From: Candidatus Poseidonia sp.
Lineage (GTDB): Archaea; Thermoplasmatota; Poseidoniia; Poseidoniales; Poseidoniaceae
Length of the DNA stretch: 6,374 nt
NCBI GenBank assembly: GCA_013330155.1
Contig: DUIU01000109.1
Span: forward strand, 1 to 6,374
Direction: 5' to 3'
The notes below the pieces were generated by a model. It searched no databases and was not told where the DNA came from. It worked only from the letters and a program-made list of their open reading frames with translations. Below are positions 1-5,949 of the stretch, one piece after another (position 1 is the stretch's first letter; each line of letters starts with the position of its first letter). The translations under genes and the position numbers were made by a program.

Positions 1-1
1 G

Positions 2-481
2 GCCGCCGCTAGCGCCACGGTCGGTGACGTCAAGTATCTCGACAAAGAACAGTGGGCCGACCGTCTTCAGCAACTGGCCAATCATCCTCTCGCCATTGTT
101 CGTCGAAACCTTGTGCCCAACCTGCGCGAGTACATTGAACACGACCCCACGGATAGTCGAGGCGTTTTTCACGACCTTTGGAAAGACGGCGACGAAGTCG
201 TCCGCACCCGTCTGCGTGAACTCATGTTGCGCATGGAAGAAGTTGCACCGGAGCATTTTGCTCCGCAAATCAAAGCATTGTACGATGCCGGCGCAGATTT
301 GGAGCCGCTTTGGAAACCGCTCTCCCTTCGCCGTGCTGAGCGCAGCGAAGCCTGGCAGGCGTGGCTGGCTGGAGAAGGTGAACCACCCGTCAGCGAACAA
401 CGACCCGTTCATGTTTCTCAGATGGAAGCGCCTGACAATCTTCCAGAGCTTGGCGATGCTCTACGTTCGTTGGATGAGTGA
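2..481 (+). CDS. HEAT-repeat-like helical protein, C-terminal part (5' end outside window)
   Basis: The reading frame is open from the first bases of the window to a TGA at 479-481, giving 159 residues with no start codon that must be the true one. A GTG at 113 is only an internal possibility. The visible protein is soluble, charged and apparently all-helical. It shows amphipathic helix pairs such as HPLAIVRRNLVPNLREYI, followed by a similar DEVVRTRLRELMLRMEE segment. The pattern of a proline or aspartate turn followed by VR..L...L resembles HEAT or armadillo-type repeats, which usually serve as protein-binding scaffolds. No catalytic motif is visible. The last 35 or so residues are acidic and proline-containing, probably a flexible tail. 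The gene ends two bases before the convergent membrane-protein gene. The family call is an inference from the repeat pattern alone; the function is unknown. Confidence 0.75.
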   Translation, partial: AAASATVGDVKYLDKEQWADRLQQLANHPLAIVRRNLVPNLREYIEHDPTDSRGVFHDLWKDGDEVVRTRLRELMLRMEEVAPEHFAPQIKALYDAGADLEPLWKPLSLRRAERSEAWQAWLAGEGEPPVSEQRPVHVSQMEAPDNLPELGDALRSLDE

Positions 482-483
482 AT

Positions 484-900
484 TTATTCTTCTTCATCCG
501 CCAAAGGCCCGTTGGTGATGAGCCACACATAGAGGCCGTTCATCAAGGCAAAGAAACCGATCAGAGCGAGCAAGAGTCCAGTTGGTTCTGGAATAAACCC
601 GCCCGTATCCCCCCATCGGATGGCTCTGGTCAGGACGAGGCAAGCGAGGCCAAACACCACCACTTGGAGCCAGGTGGTCTCCGGTGTTTTCCATCGGTTC
701 ACCGTTGGCGCCACTCCAACCATGCCAAAGGTATGGTTGAACCATGCCAAATAGATGAGCACCAAGCCCAACAGGCCGAACACGCCGCGTGTGAACGATG
801 AGGAATCCCATGGTCCAGGCGGAGCCACGGTGGTGAGGGTTTGGGCGACGAGAAGGGTGCCAGCCACGAGAAGACCGACGGTGCCTTTTCGTTCCATCAT
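484..900 (-). CDS. Small four-helix integral membrane protein, unknown function
   Basis: The product has 138 residues if it starts at the ATG at 898-900; a second ATG follows immediately, giving an MMERKG start. Four hydrophobic segments are visible at about residues 7-26, 39-60, 77-93 and 107-128, separated by short loops, with a short acidic C-terminal tail ending in ADEEE. The loops contain many Gly, Pro and Trp residues. No known motif or catalytic residue was recognised. The frame stays open upstream to about 1107, but that extension runs through the galU coding region and is hydrophilic and Arg/Ser-rich, so it is rejected; an ATG at 949-951 is a weaker alternative start. No Shine-Dalgarno precedes the chosen start, so the transcript may be leaderless. 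The gene is convergent with the helical-repeat gene and divergent from galU. The coding call is fairly secure because of the clean membrane topology. Confidence 0.78.
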   Translation of the reverse strand: MMERKGTVGLLVAGTLLVAQTLTTVAPPGPWDSSSFTRGVFGLLGLVLIYLAWFNHTFGMVGVAPTVNRWKTPETTWLQVVVFGLACLVLTRAIRWGDTGGFIPEPTGLLLALIGFFALMNGLYVWLITNGPLADEEE

Positions 901-941
901 GCCGTGCTGGGACGCCACGCTTGAAAGCCTGTGCCTTGTGT

Positions 942-946
942 GGAGG
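942..946 (+). promoter_or_regulatory. Possible Shine-Dalgarno of galU
   Basis: GGAGG stands three bases before the chosen ATG at 950. The match to the 16S rRNA tail is good but the spacing is shorter than the usual 5-9 bases, so it may be weak or coincidental. There is no obvious TATA-like element in the 49-base gap between galU and the divergent membrane-protein gene. Confidence 0.35.
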
Positions 947-949
947 GCC

Positions 950-1813
950 ATGGACCCGGTTCGGGATGCCGTCTTGATTGCTGCGGGCCTTGGCACGCGA
1001 ATGTTTCCAGCGAGTGCCTTTTCTTCCAAAGAATCGCTCCCCTTGGTCGATGTTCCTCTCCTTACCCACCTTCTTTTTGAAGCCAAAGAAGCAGGTGTGG
1101 AACGCATTCACATCGTCACCTCTCCGTCAAAATCGTTTGATTCTCTCCTCGAGGACCGCCGGGACCTTCACGCCCTAAGACCGCATCTCGATGAATCGCT
1201 GTTTCATGCTGTTGCCGACCTCGAAGTTCACGTTCACCTGCAACATCAGCCCATGGGGGTTGGAAACGCCATTGAAGCAGCGCTTCACGAAGTGGAAGGG
1301 CCGTTTTTGGTCATGCTTGGAGACACCCTCATGATGGATATGCATGCCCCTGTTGACGACTTCAAACCATCTGGGTGCTCAAAGCGCTTGATCGAGGCCT
1401 ACATGAGCACCGGTGAGGCCACGGTGGGATTGATGGAAGTGGACGAAAGCGTCGTTTCACAGTACGGGATCGTAGCGCTAGAAGGCCAGCGCATTCACCA
1501 CATCGTTGAGAAACCAACGCTTGACGCAGCCCCCTCTCGATTGGCCTTGTGCGGCCGCTATGTCTTTCCAAAAGAAACCCAGAAACTTCTGCAAACATAC
1601 TCCTACGAAGCGCATGGAGATTTGCAAAGCATCGCTTTACTTCACCACTGGATGAACGATGGTACGCTTCACGGAGTCGTGTTTGATGAGACGCAGTGGT
1701 ACGATTCAGGTGCCCCATTGCTGTGGTTAAAAGCGCAAGTTGACCATGCTTTACGCCGCCCCGATTATCGCGATGAGTTCACGCATTGGCTGAAGGGCCG
1801 ACTTGACGGTTAA
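950..1813 (+). CDS. galU: UTP--glucose-1-phosphate uridylyltransferase (GalU family)
   Basis: This 287-residue protein has the usual length of GalU, which makes UDP-glucose and pyrophosphate from UTP and glucose-1-phosphate in the cytoplasm, for polysaccharide, glycolipid and protein glycosylation. The nucleotide-binding signature AAGLGTRMFPAS lies at residues 11-22, followed by KESLPLVDVP (27-36). The PMGVGNAIEAA segment is at 101-111. The metal-binding LGDT is at 123-126 with D125. QYGI is at 171-174, the EKP motif at 187-189, GRYVF at 202-206 and the late YDSG motif at 251-254. The end (RPDYRDEFTHWLKGRL) matches the typical GalU tail. The ATG at 950 fits the short N-terminus of the family; an in-frame ATG at 899 would add 17 residues unlike it. 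GalU's usual VDKP reads VDVP here, and the GEIQLTDA segment reads HGDLQSIA. Specificity for another sugar phosphate cannot be excluded. Confidence 0.9.
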   Translation: MDPVRDAVLIAAGLGTRMFPASAFSSKESLPLVDVPLLTHLLFEAKEAGVERIHIVTSPSKSFDSLLEDRRDLHALRPHLDESLFHAVADLEVHVHLQHQPMGVGNAIEAALHEVEGPFLVMLGDTLMMDMHAPVDDFKPSGCSKRLIEAYMSTGEATVGLMEVDESVVSQYGIVALEGQRIHHIVEKPTLDAAPSRLALCGRYVFPKETQKLLQTYSYEAHGDLQSIALLHHWMNDGTLHGVVFDETQWYDSGAPLLWLKAQVDHALRRPDYRDEFTHWLKGRLDG

Positions 1814-2349
1814 CGCTGACCCGGCTTCCAAAACGTCAGAGGCTCGGGGAGTTCCCCCGAGGCATGACGCGCAGCCAAATGGTCGGCGCGTTCATTCCAT
1901 CGATGGCCTCGGTGAGCTTTCACATGGGACCATGACAGTTCACGTAATGCAGCGACTTCCGTCCATAGCGTTTGCACATTGGCCACCAATTCTCGATTCT
2001 TCTTGGCTTTCCAAACCCCGCTTGCAAGGTTTCCTGCATAGGTTGAGTCCGCTCGGATCATTGCAGGGGACTCACCTCCCTCAACCAGAAGCCACCGAAG
2101 AGCGGCTGCGAAACCACTCAATTCTGCTGTGTTGTTGGAGCCAACCTCTGCACCGAGAAAACCCTCAGCGCTGGGAGAGGTAATGACGGGACCGGCTTCT
2201 TCATGGTGCAGTTCACCAGACCCTTTCCCAAGTCCAGAATCACCGATGACGACGACCAATCCCCAAGAGGCTGGGGTTGAAGCGTCGACGTTCTGGTTGC
2301 CAAGGCACGAACCATCGACGTACAGGGTCAACGCCGTGGCTTCAACCAT
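1810..2349 (-). CDS. rnhA: Ribonuclease H, type 1 (RNase HI)
   Basis: This 179-residue protein cleaves the RNA strand of RNA-DNA hybrids, as in R-loops and primer remnants. The RNase H fold motifs appear in order. LYVDGSCLGN gives catalytic D12, NNTAEL gives E76, RADSTY gives D101 and HVKAHRGHRWNERAD gives H146 and D156. These correspond to the D-E-D-D set and the assisting His of the E. coli enzyme. The protein is longer than E. coli RNase HI (155 residues), mainly because of an extra segment of about 25 residues before NNTAEL. The basic protrusion of the E. coli enzyme is shortened to a brief KAKKNRELVANVQ stretch, as in some archaeal type 1 enzymes. The ATG at 2347-2349 lies 4 bases after the gcvH stop, so translational coupling is likely; an upstream in-frame start inside gcvH would add 20 residues. 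Its TAA overlaps the galU stop in TTAA. Confidence 0.93.
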   Translation of the reverse strand: MVEATALTLYVDGSCLGNQNVDASTPASWGLVVVIGDSGLGKGSGELHHEEAGPVITSPSAEGFLGAEVGSNNTAELSGFAAALRWLLVEGGESPAMIRADSTYAGNLASGVWKAKKNRELVANVQTLWTEVAALRELSWSHVKAHRGHRWNERADHLAARHASGELPEPLTFWKPGQR

Positions 2350-2353
2350 GGAC

Positions 2354-2737
2354 TCACTCGCCAATTTCCGCTTTGTAGGCGGCGGCGTCCATGAGCCCAG
2401 AAACAGCACCGGGGTTCTCCAGGGTCATCTTGACAATCCATCCATCACCGTAGGGTGAGGAATTCATGAGTTCGGGGGCGTCTTCAAGATCCATGTTGAC
2501 AGCGGTGATGGTGCCGGCAAGTGGAGCGAAGATTGGGGATGCGGACTTGACCGATTCGACCACCGCAAATTCACCCATGTCGTCAACTTCATCGCCTTCT
2601 TCTGGAAGTTCGATGTACACGATGTCGGTCAACATGTCTTGGGCGTGGTCGGTGATGCCGATGGTGACGGTGTCCCCTTCAACTCGCATCCATTCGTGTT
2701 CTTTGGTGTAGTACAATCCTTCGGGGACATCGCTCAT
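2354..2737 (-). CDS. gcvH: Glycine cleavage system H protein (lipoyl carrier)
   Basis: The 127-residue product has the normal GcvH length. GcvH carries the lipoyl arm that shuttles the methylamine group of glycine between the P, T and L proteins of the glycine cleavage complex, in the cytoplasm. The N-terminus YYTKEHEWMRVEGDTVTIGIT is close to the family consensus (cited here in part: KEHEW at residues 12-16). The lipoylation site is K64 in ESVKSASPIFAP (61-72), the hallmark of the family. The C-terminal region has NSSPYGDGWIVKM (92-104) as expected. The start ATG at 2735-2737 has a Shine-Dalgarno-like GAGGCGA just upstream. No other gcv gene is in this window, so its partners must be encoded elsewhere, or this copy may serve as a lipoyl donor. 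The gene is followed after 4 bases by rnhA and preceded by a 58-base gap. Confidence 0.96.
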   Translation of the reverse strand: MSDVPEGLYYTKEHEWMRVEGDTVTIGITDHAQDMLTDIVYIELPEEGDEVDDMGEFAVVESVKSASPIFAPLAGTITAVNMDLEDAPELMNSSPYGDGWIVKMTLENPGAVSGLMDAAAYKAEIGE

Positions 2738-2741
2738 GGTC

Positions 2742-2748
2742 TCGCCTC
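2742..2748 (-). promoter_or_regulatory. Shine-Dalgarno of gcvH
   Basis: On the - strand GAGGCGA lies four bases before the gcvH ATG, with the GAGG core seven bases away. It matches the GAGGTGA consensus at six of seven positions. It supports the ATG at 2737 as the start. No convincing TATA-like element was seen in the 58-base gap upstream, so gcvH is probably read from the NTPase promoter. Confidence 0.55.
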
Positions 2749-2795
2749 TGCATCAAACGAGGTGGCGAATACACATCAACCCTACGATGCGACAC

Positions 2796-3179
2796 TCATG
2801 CTTCTTCACTGAGGTCTTCGGTGAGAACCTTTGCTTCCATCTCGGCCCATTTGGCCGTTACATCCTCGGAGCGGTGGACTTCTTCAATGTCCGAACGAAC
2901 GCGCTTGGCCATGGCATCCTCGGTCTCATGAGAGAACCAGCGCGCCAGTGGGCCGCCGCCGTTTCCAAGCATCCAGCCGAGGACAAAACAACCAACGGCC
3001 AAAACGATGAACAGTTCCAATGCAAGGTACGTTGAGCCAAAACTTCGGCCCGCCTGCAAACCAAACCCGATTCCAAGCAAGAGGCCCACGCCCGTTCCAT
3101 AGAGGAGGCGTTCAACGGCAACGCTTGGGGGGTGCATGACCAGTCCAAGCAGGGTAGCCACATCAAAGAACCGATGCAT
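2796..3179 (-). CDS. Small two-helix membrane protein with acidic coiled tail, unknown function
   Basis: The product is 127 residues from the ATG at 3177-3179. Two hydrophobic segments lie at about residues 25-43 (Gly-rich, LLYGTGVGLLLGIGFG) and 50-72 (LALELFIVLAVGCFVLGWML). They form a hairpin that should place both ends on the same side of the membrane. The remaining 50 residues are hydrophilic and charged, rich in Glu, Asp and Lys, and probably helical. No family was recognised. The start lies 10 bases after the stop of the NTPase gene and no Shine-Dalgarno is visible, so translational coupling is likely. The frame is open further upstream inside the NTPase gene, but that part has the composition of an out-of-frame shadow. 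Clean topology and position in the unit support it as real. Confidence 0.75.
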   Translation of the reverse strand: MHRFFDVATLLGLVMHPPSVAVERLLYGTGVGLLLGIGFGLQAGRSFGSTYLALELFIVLAVGCFVLGWMLGNGGGPLARWFSHETEDAMAKRVRSDIEEVHRSEDVTAKWAEMEAKVLTEDLSEEA

Positions 3180-3189
3180 GGATTCTTGC

Positions 3190-3771
3190 TCAATACGTTT
3201 CCCGCATGAGCTTGTGAATCTTGTAGGGCAACAAGGCACGGTTGACGGGGGTCACTTCGAGAATTCGACCATCGTCCCGGCGACGGATGTCTTGAAGCAG
3301 CGGATGGCGGCTTTTCTTGTGCAAGGTCAGCAAGGTTGGCATGTCCACTTCCAAAGCGCTACGCACCGCTTGAACGAACGCTTCCGATTCAACTGAGAAT
3401 TTCCCAATCTCGTCAATGACCAACACTTCGCAATGGTGCTGAGCGTAATCAATGGCTGGCAGAGCCACTCGGTTGAGCTCTTCGACATCGATACCGTATC
3501 CAAGCACCCGCAGACGAGAGTCGATCTTCTTGTGAGCGATGGTACCTTCTTCTCCAGAAACAATGTCGATGACCTTGTAACCCATTCGCTCACCGTTTTC
3601 AAGCAACGGTTCGGTTCGCAGGCCACCCAAAATGGGGTTCTCTGTGGACCCCCCTCGCATAGAGATCTCTCGCTTTCGCTCGTCGAGGAGCATGTCGAGG
3701 ACCTTTTCCATAACGGCTGATTTCCCACTGCGTGGCAAGCCAGTGATGCCAATCTTTGGATGAACGCCCAT
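3190..3771 (-). CDS. THEP1-family nucleoside-triphosphatase (archaeal NTPase, COG1618-like)
   Basis: This is a 193-residue P-loop NTPase. Characterised THEP1 proteins hydrolyse ATP, GTP and other nucleoside triphosphates slowly; their cellular role is unclear. Visible motifs are KIGITGLPRSGKS (Walker A at residues 11-18, GLPRSGKS), ILGGLRTEPLLENGERMGYK with VIDIVSGEEG (48-76, the family's middle signature), and VLVIDEIGKF (116-125, Walker B with D120 and E121). The IDEIGK motif followed by F...VRSAL is typical of the THEP1/NTPCR family. The ATG at 3769-3771 is preferred because GGAGATGA lies seven bases upstream and the protein then begins directly before the first strand. A TTG at 3789 would add six residues but overlaps that Shine-Dalgarno. 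It is the first gene of a four-gene unit. The family call is firm, the biological substrate unknown. Confidence 0.92.
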   Translation of the reverse strand: MGVHPKIGITGLPRSGKSAVMEKVLDMLLDERKREISMRGGSTENPILGGLRTEPLLENGERMGYKVIDIVSGEEGTIAHKKIDSRLRVLGYGIDVEELNRVALPAIDYAQHHCEVLVIDEIGKFSVESEAFVQAVRSALEVDMPTLLTLHKKSRHPLLQDIRRRDDGRILEVTPVNRALLPYKIHKLMRETY

Positions 3772-3778
3772 TGTCAAT

Positions 3779-3787
3779 TCATCTCCC
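3779..3787 (-). promoter_or_regulatory. Shine-Dalgarno deciding the NTPase start
   Basis: On the - strand GGGAGATGA is separated by seven bases (ATTGACA) from the ATG at 3771. It matches the GGAGGTGA consensus at all but one position. This fixes the ATG as start and argues against the TTG at 3789, which would lie upstream of the site. Confidence 0.75.
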
Positions 3788-3821
3788 AAAGAGTACGCAG
3801 GTGGTGCTAACGAGGCAGTCG

Positions 3822-3833
3822 CTATAAATTATC
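3822..3833 (-). promoter_or_regulatory. Archaeal TATA-like promoter element of the NTPase-gcvH-rnhA unit
   Basis: On the - strand the sequence GATAATTTATAG stands in otherwise GC-richer surroundings, about 50 bases before the NTPase ATG. Archaeal TATA boxes centre about 26 bases before the transcription start. That would place initiation near 3798-3803 and give a leader of roughly 30 bases carrying the Shine-Dalgarno. It lies in the longest gap of the window (3772-3881), where a promoter is expected. The start-site estimate is an inference. Confidence 0.6.
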
Positions 3834-3881
3834 GTGTTCAAAACGCGGGAATTCGGAAATCAAACGCGCGCTTTTCTCCGT

Positions 3882-5885
3882 TCAGCGGACGAGACTGCTG
3901 AATTGTGGAAAGGAGTCGGGTAGTTCAACTGGCAACATTTCCAATTCGTAATTGTTGACGTTGTTGTTGGCAGCCCAGGCTCGAGCCCATTCGTCAAGGT
4001 CGTTGTTGTTCAGGTGGTTGCAGAGCCATTCCAAGCCGGTTTCGATGTCCGAGTGCTCTTCCATCAAGCGGGATTGGATGTCGTCATGCAATTCGATGTG
4101 GTTCACGCTGTTCCCAAGAACACTCCCTTGGGGGATAACGGCCCAGCGCAGACGGCGTTCTTGATGAGCATTAACGATGGCTTGACAGGCCAGTCGGGGC
4201 CCGTAGGATGGATGGTTGTCGCCCACCCACATGGCAAGCTGGCGTTCACTCGCACGGGATGGAATGTCGGTCCGGAAGGCAGGATGGCGAATGAAAACTT
4301 TCCCATCTTCACTTTCTGAGAAGTGAACTCCCCGGATGAAAGGACGGCTTCGCTTGCCTTTGACCCATGTTTCGATGCTCTTGGCATGGGAAGTCTGGTC
4401 AATTTCTCCAACCCGCACACGAACCTGGCGTTTGTTGGTGGTCAGCGGGTGTTCTTCATCACTCAGGCGTGGGAGTTTCGCTAGGCGGTCAAGCACCTCA
4501 AGGGTGTAGGTGCGTTCAACGCGATCCCGGGGAAGACGAGGTACTGCCCATGTGTCTCGTGCCCAACCCGTCCACTGTTCTTCTTTGAGTTCAAACACAG
4601 GAACGCGGGAGGATAAACCCTCACCTTCACGGCGCAGGTCAGCCCGAGTAATCGGCCCTTGGAGGTTGAGTACGGGGGCTTCGCCGTTGGCGGTAATTCC
4701 GAGTACAACCACGCCTTGTGTCATTCCTGGGAAGAGAAGGTTGGCCTCCTCAATGGCCCAAGCATGGGTCCAGCCGTGGTGCTTGACAAGCAATTCTCGA
4801 AGCGGATGTGACGATTGTTCCCGAAGAAGACTGTCGGGTGCGATGATGCGTAATCGGCCTCCTTCATTCAAAATCTGGAGGCTGCGCTCGATGAATAAGC
4901 GGTAGAGGTTGACGTTTCCACGCATGGTGGAAAAACGAGGCGTGCCGTTGTCGGCAAGGCTTCGAAGTTGTTCACCCAATTCTTTGCGGAGTTGGCTGCC
5001 GTCTTCCATGCCTCTGAACCGGTCTTTAATGCGCAACCATGGCGGGTTGGTCAGTACCAGTTCAGGGGGTTGGTCCCATGGCCAATCACCTTGCAAAGCG
5101 TCTCCTTGACGAACACCACTGTCAAGCAAGGCTTCCATTTCCTTTCGAGAAATTTTTCCTGGTGTTTCGGGCCCAAAACTGACGAGCTCATGACGAATGG
5201 ATTCGAGCAAAAGCCTTGTTTTTGTGCTCTTGACCACCAAGGGGTTGACATCCAAAAGTTGGATGTTTGAGAACAGACGGCGACTGTCTTCTTTGCGCAG
5301 TTCAAGGTCCGCATCTTCGTGAGCATCGGCGTGTCGTCGAATCAAGCGTGCATGGAACAAACCTCCTCCCGTTGCTGTGTCGGCCACCGGCAAAGGTATG
5401 CCGCTCAGCGTGCGTTTGTTGGCCTCAACAGCTTGTTGCTCAGCTTCGTCATCCACTTCATTGTCCTGGGTTGCCTTTGGCAAATTGAGTTGTTCAACGT
5501 GCTGGCGGAAGCCGGGAGGGAGGTTGCTGATCAGGAAATTGGACTGCTGAACGGGTTTCTTAGGATTCACCATGTTGTCTTTCATTTCAGAACAAATAAC
5601 CGCGTCCGCCAAACGTGGTGGCGTAGGGTGGGCGCCTCGAGGAGAGCGTCCATCGGACTCGGCGTCATGACGAGCGAGAAGGTGGTCAAGCACATGACCT
5701 GGGTCCGTCAAAAGGTTGGCCGGGAGAGTTGGCCAGTCTTCGGGGAGAAGAGCGGCGATGGGCTGAAAGGTCTTGAGCGATTTTTCCCACGTGGTGAGCC
5801 AAATCTCAATTTGTTGTTCGCGGTTGTCAAGGCATCGGTCCAATCGTGCATACCATCCGCTAACCCCGTTTTGCAATGTCCCCAC
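3882..5885 (-). CDS. Eco57I/TaqI-like adenine-N6 DNA methyltransferase with C-terminal target-recognition region
   Basis: This 667-residue protein should transfer a methyl group from S-adenosylmethionine to the N6 of adenine in DNA. Motif X is HPTPPRLADAVI (residues 86-97) and motif I, which binds AdoMet, is VADTATGGGLF (167-177). LLDVNPLVV (210-218) is the acidic residue-plus-NP strand, and GDAL lies at 261-264. The catalytic motif IV is NPPW (280-283). GNVNLYRLFIERSLQIL (323-339) with the following GGRLRIIAPDSLL is typical of Eco57I-type enzymes. Residues about 485-600 plus NNNVNNYELEMLPVELP (640-656) resemble TaqI/Eco57I specificity domains. No PD-ExK nuclease motif is seen in the first 85 residues. 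The spacer between motifs X and I is about 70 residues, long and acidic/Gln-rich. No ATG precedes the motifs: GTG at 5885 is preferred, TTG at 5888 is the alternative. It may be an orphan methylase or part of a defence system. Confidence 0.88.
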   Translation of the reverse strand: MGTLQNGVSGWYARLDRCLDNREQQIEIWLTTWEKSLKTFQPIAALLPEDWPTLPANLLTDPGHVLDHLLARHDAESDGRSPRGAHPTPPRLADAVICSEMKDNMVNPKKPVQQSNFLISNLPPGFRQHVEQLNLPKATQDNEVDDEAEQQAVEANKRTLSGIPLPVADTATGGGLFHARLIRRHADAHEDADLELRKEDSRRLFSNIQLLDVNPLVVKSTKTRLLLESIRHELVSFGPETPGKISRKEMEALLDSGVRQGDALQGDWPWDQPPELVLTNPPWLRIKDRFRGMEDGSQLRKELGEQLRSLADNGTPRFSTMRGNVNLYRLFIERSLQILNEGGRLRIIAPDSLLREQSSHPLRELLVKHHGWTHAWAIEEANLLFPGMTQGVVVLGITANGEAPVLNLQGPITRADLRREGEGLSSRVPVFELKEEQWTGWARDTWAVPRLPRDRVERTYTLEVLDRLAKLPRLSDEEHPLTTNKRQVRVRVGEIDQTSHAKSIETWVKGKRSRPFIRGVHFSESEDGKVFIRHPAFRTDIPSRASERQLAMWVGDNHPSYGPRLACQAIVNAHQERRLRWAVIPQGSVLGNSVNHIELHDDIQSRLMEEHSDIETGLEWLCNHLNNNDLDEWARAWAANNNVNNYELEMLPVELPDSFPQFSSLVR

Positions 5886-5949
5886 CAAACCGACGGGACG
5901 GCTTTCTCTCTTTGAAGATGTCTCTCAATGAGAGGATGGAAAACGCCCG

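Noticed and set aside
755..949. Upstream extension of galU to start codons at 755 or 899
   Set aside because: GalU proteins have only about ten residues before the GLGTR signature, as given by the ATG at 950; the extension overlaps the divergent membrane-protein gene.
901..1107. Upstream extension of the four-helix membrane protein gene to an ATG at 1107
   Set aside because: It runs antisense through the conserved GalU N-terminus and encodes an Arg/Ser-rich stretch with no membrane or domain character; the hydrophobic protein begins near 900.
2738..2795. Separate promoter for gcvH in the 58-base gap
   Set aside because: Only a weak TGTGTATT stretch is present on the - strand; it does not resemble a TATA element well enough.
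3836..3881. Possible terminator after the methyltransferase, with two short T-runs after GC-rich stretches (CGCGTTTGA and CGCGTTTTGA on the - strand)
   Set aside because: The T-runs are only three to four bases and no stable hairpin precedes them; an archaeal T-rich terminator cannot be claimed from this.
5319..5915. Long + strand open frame opposite the methyltransferase N-terminus (about 198 codons)
   Set aside because: The - strand frame carries clear methyltransferase motifs and the + strand translation shows no domain; it is a shadow frame.
5922..5934. Small inverted repeat CTCTC-AAT-GAGAG between the TerB-like and methyltransferase genes
   Set aside because: A 5-bp stem with a 3-base loop and no flanking U-tract is too weak to call a terminator or operator, and such repeats arise often by chance.
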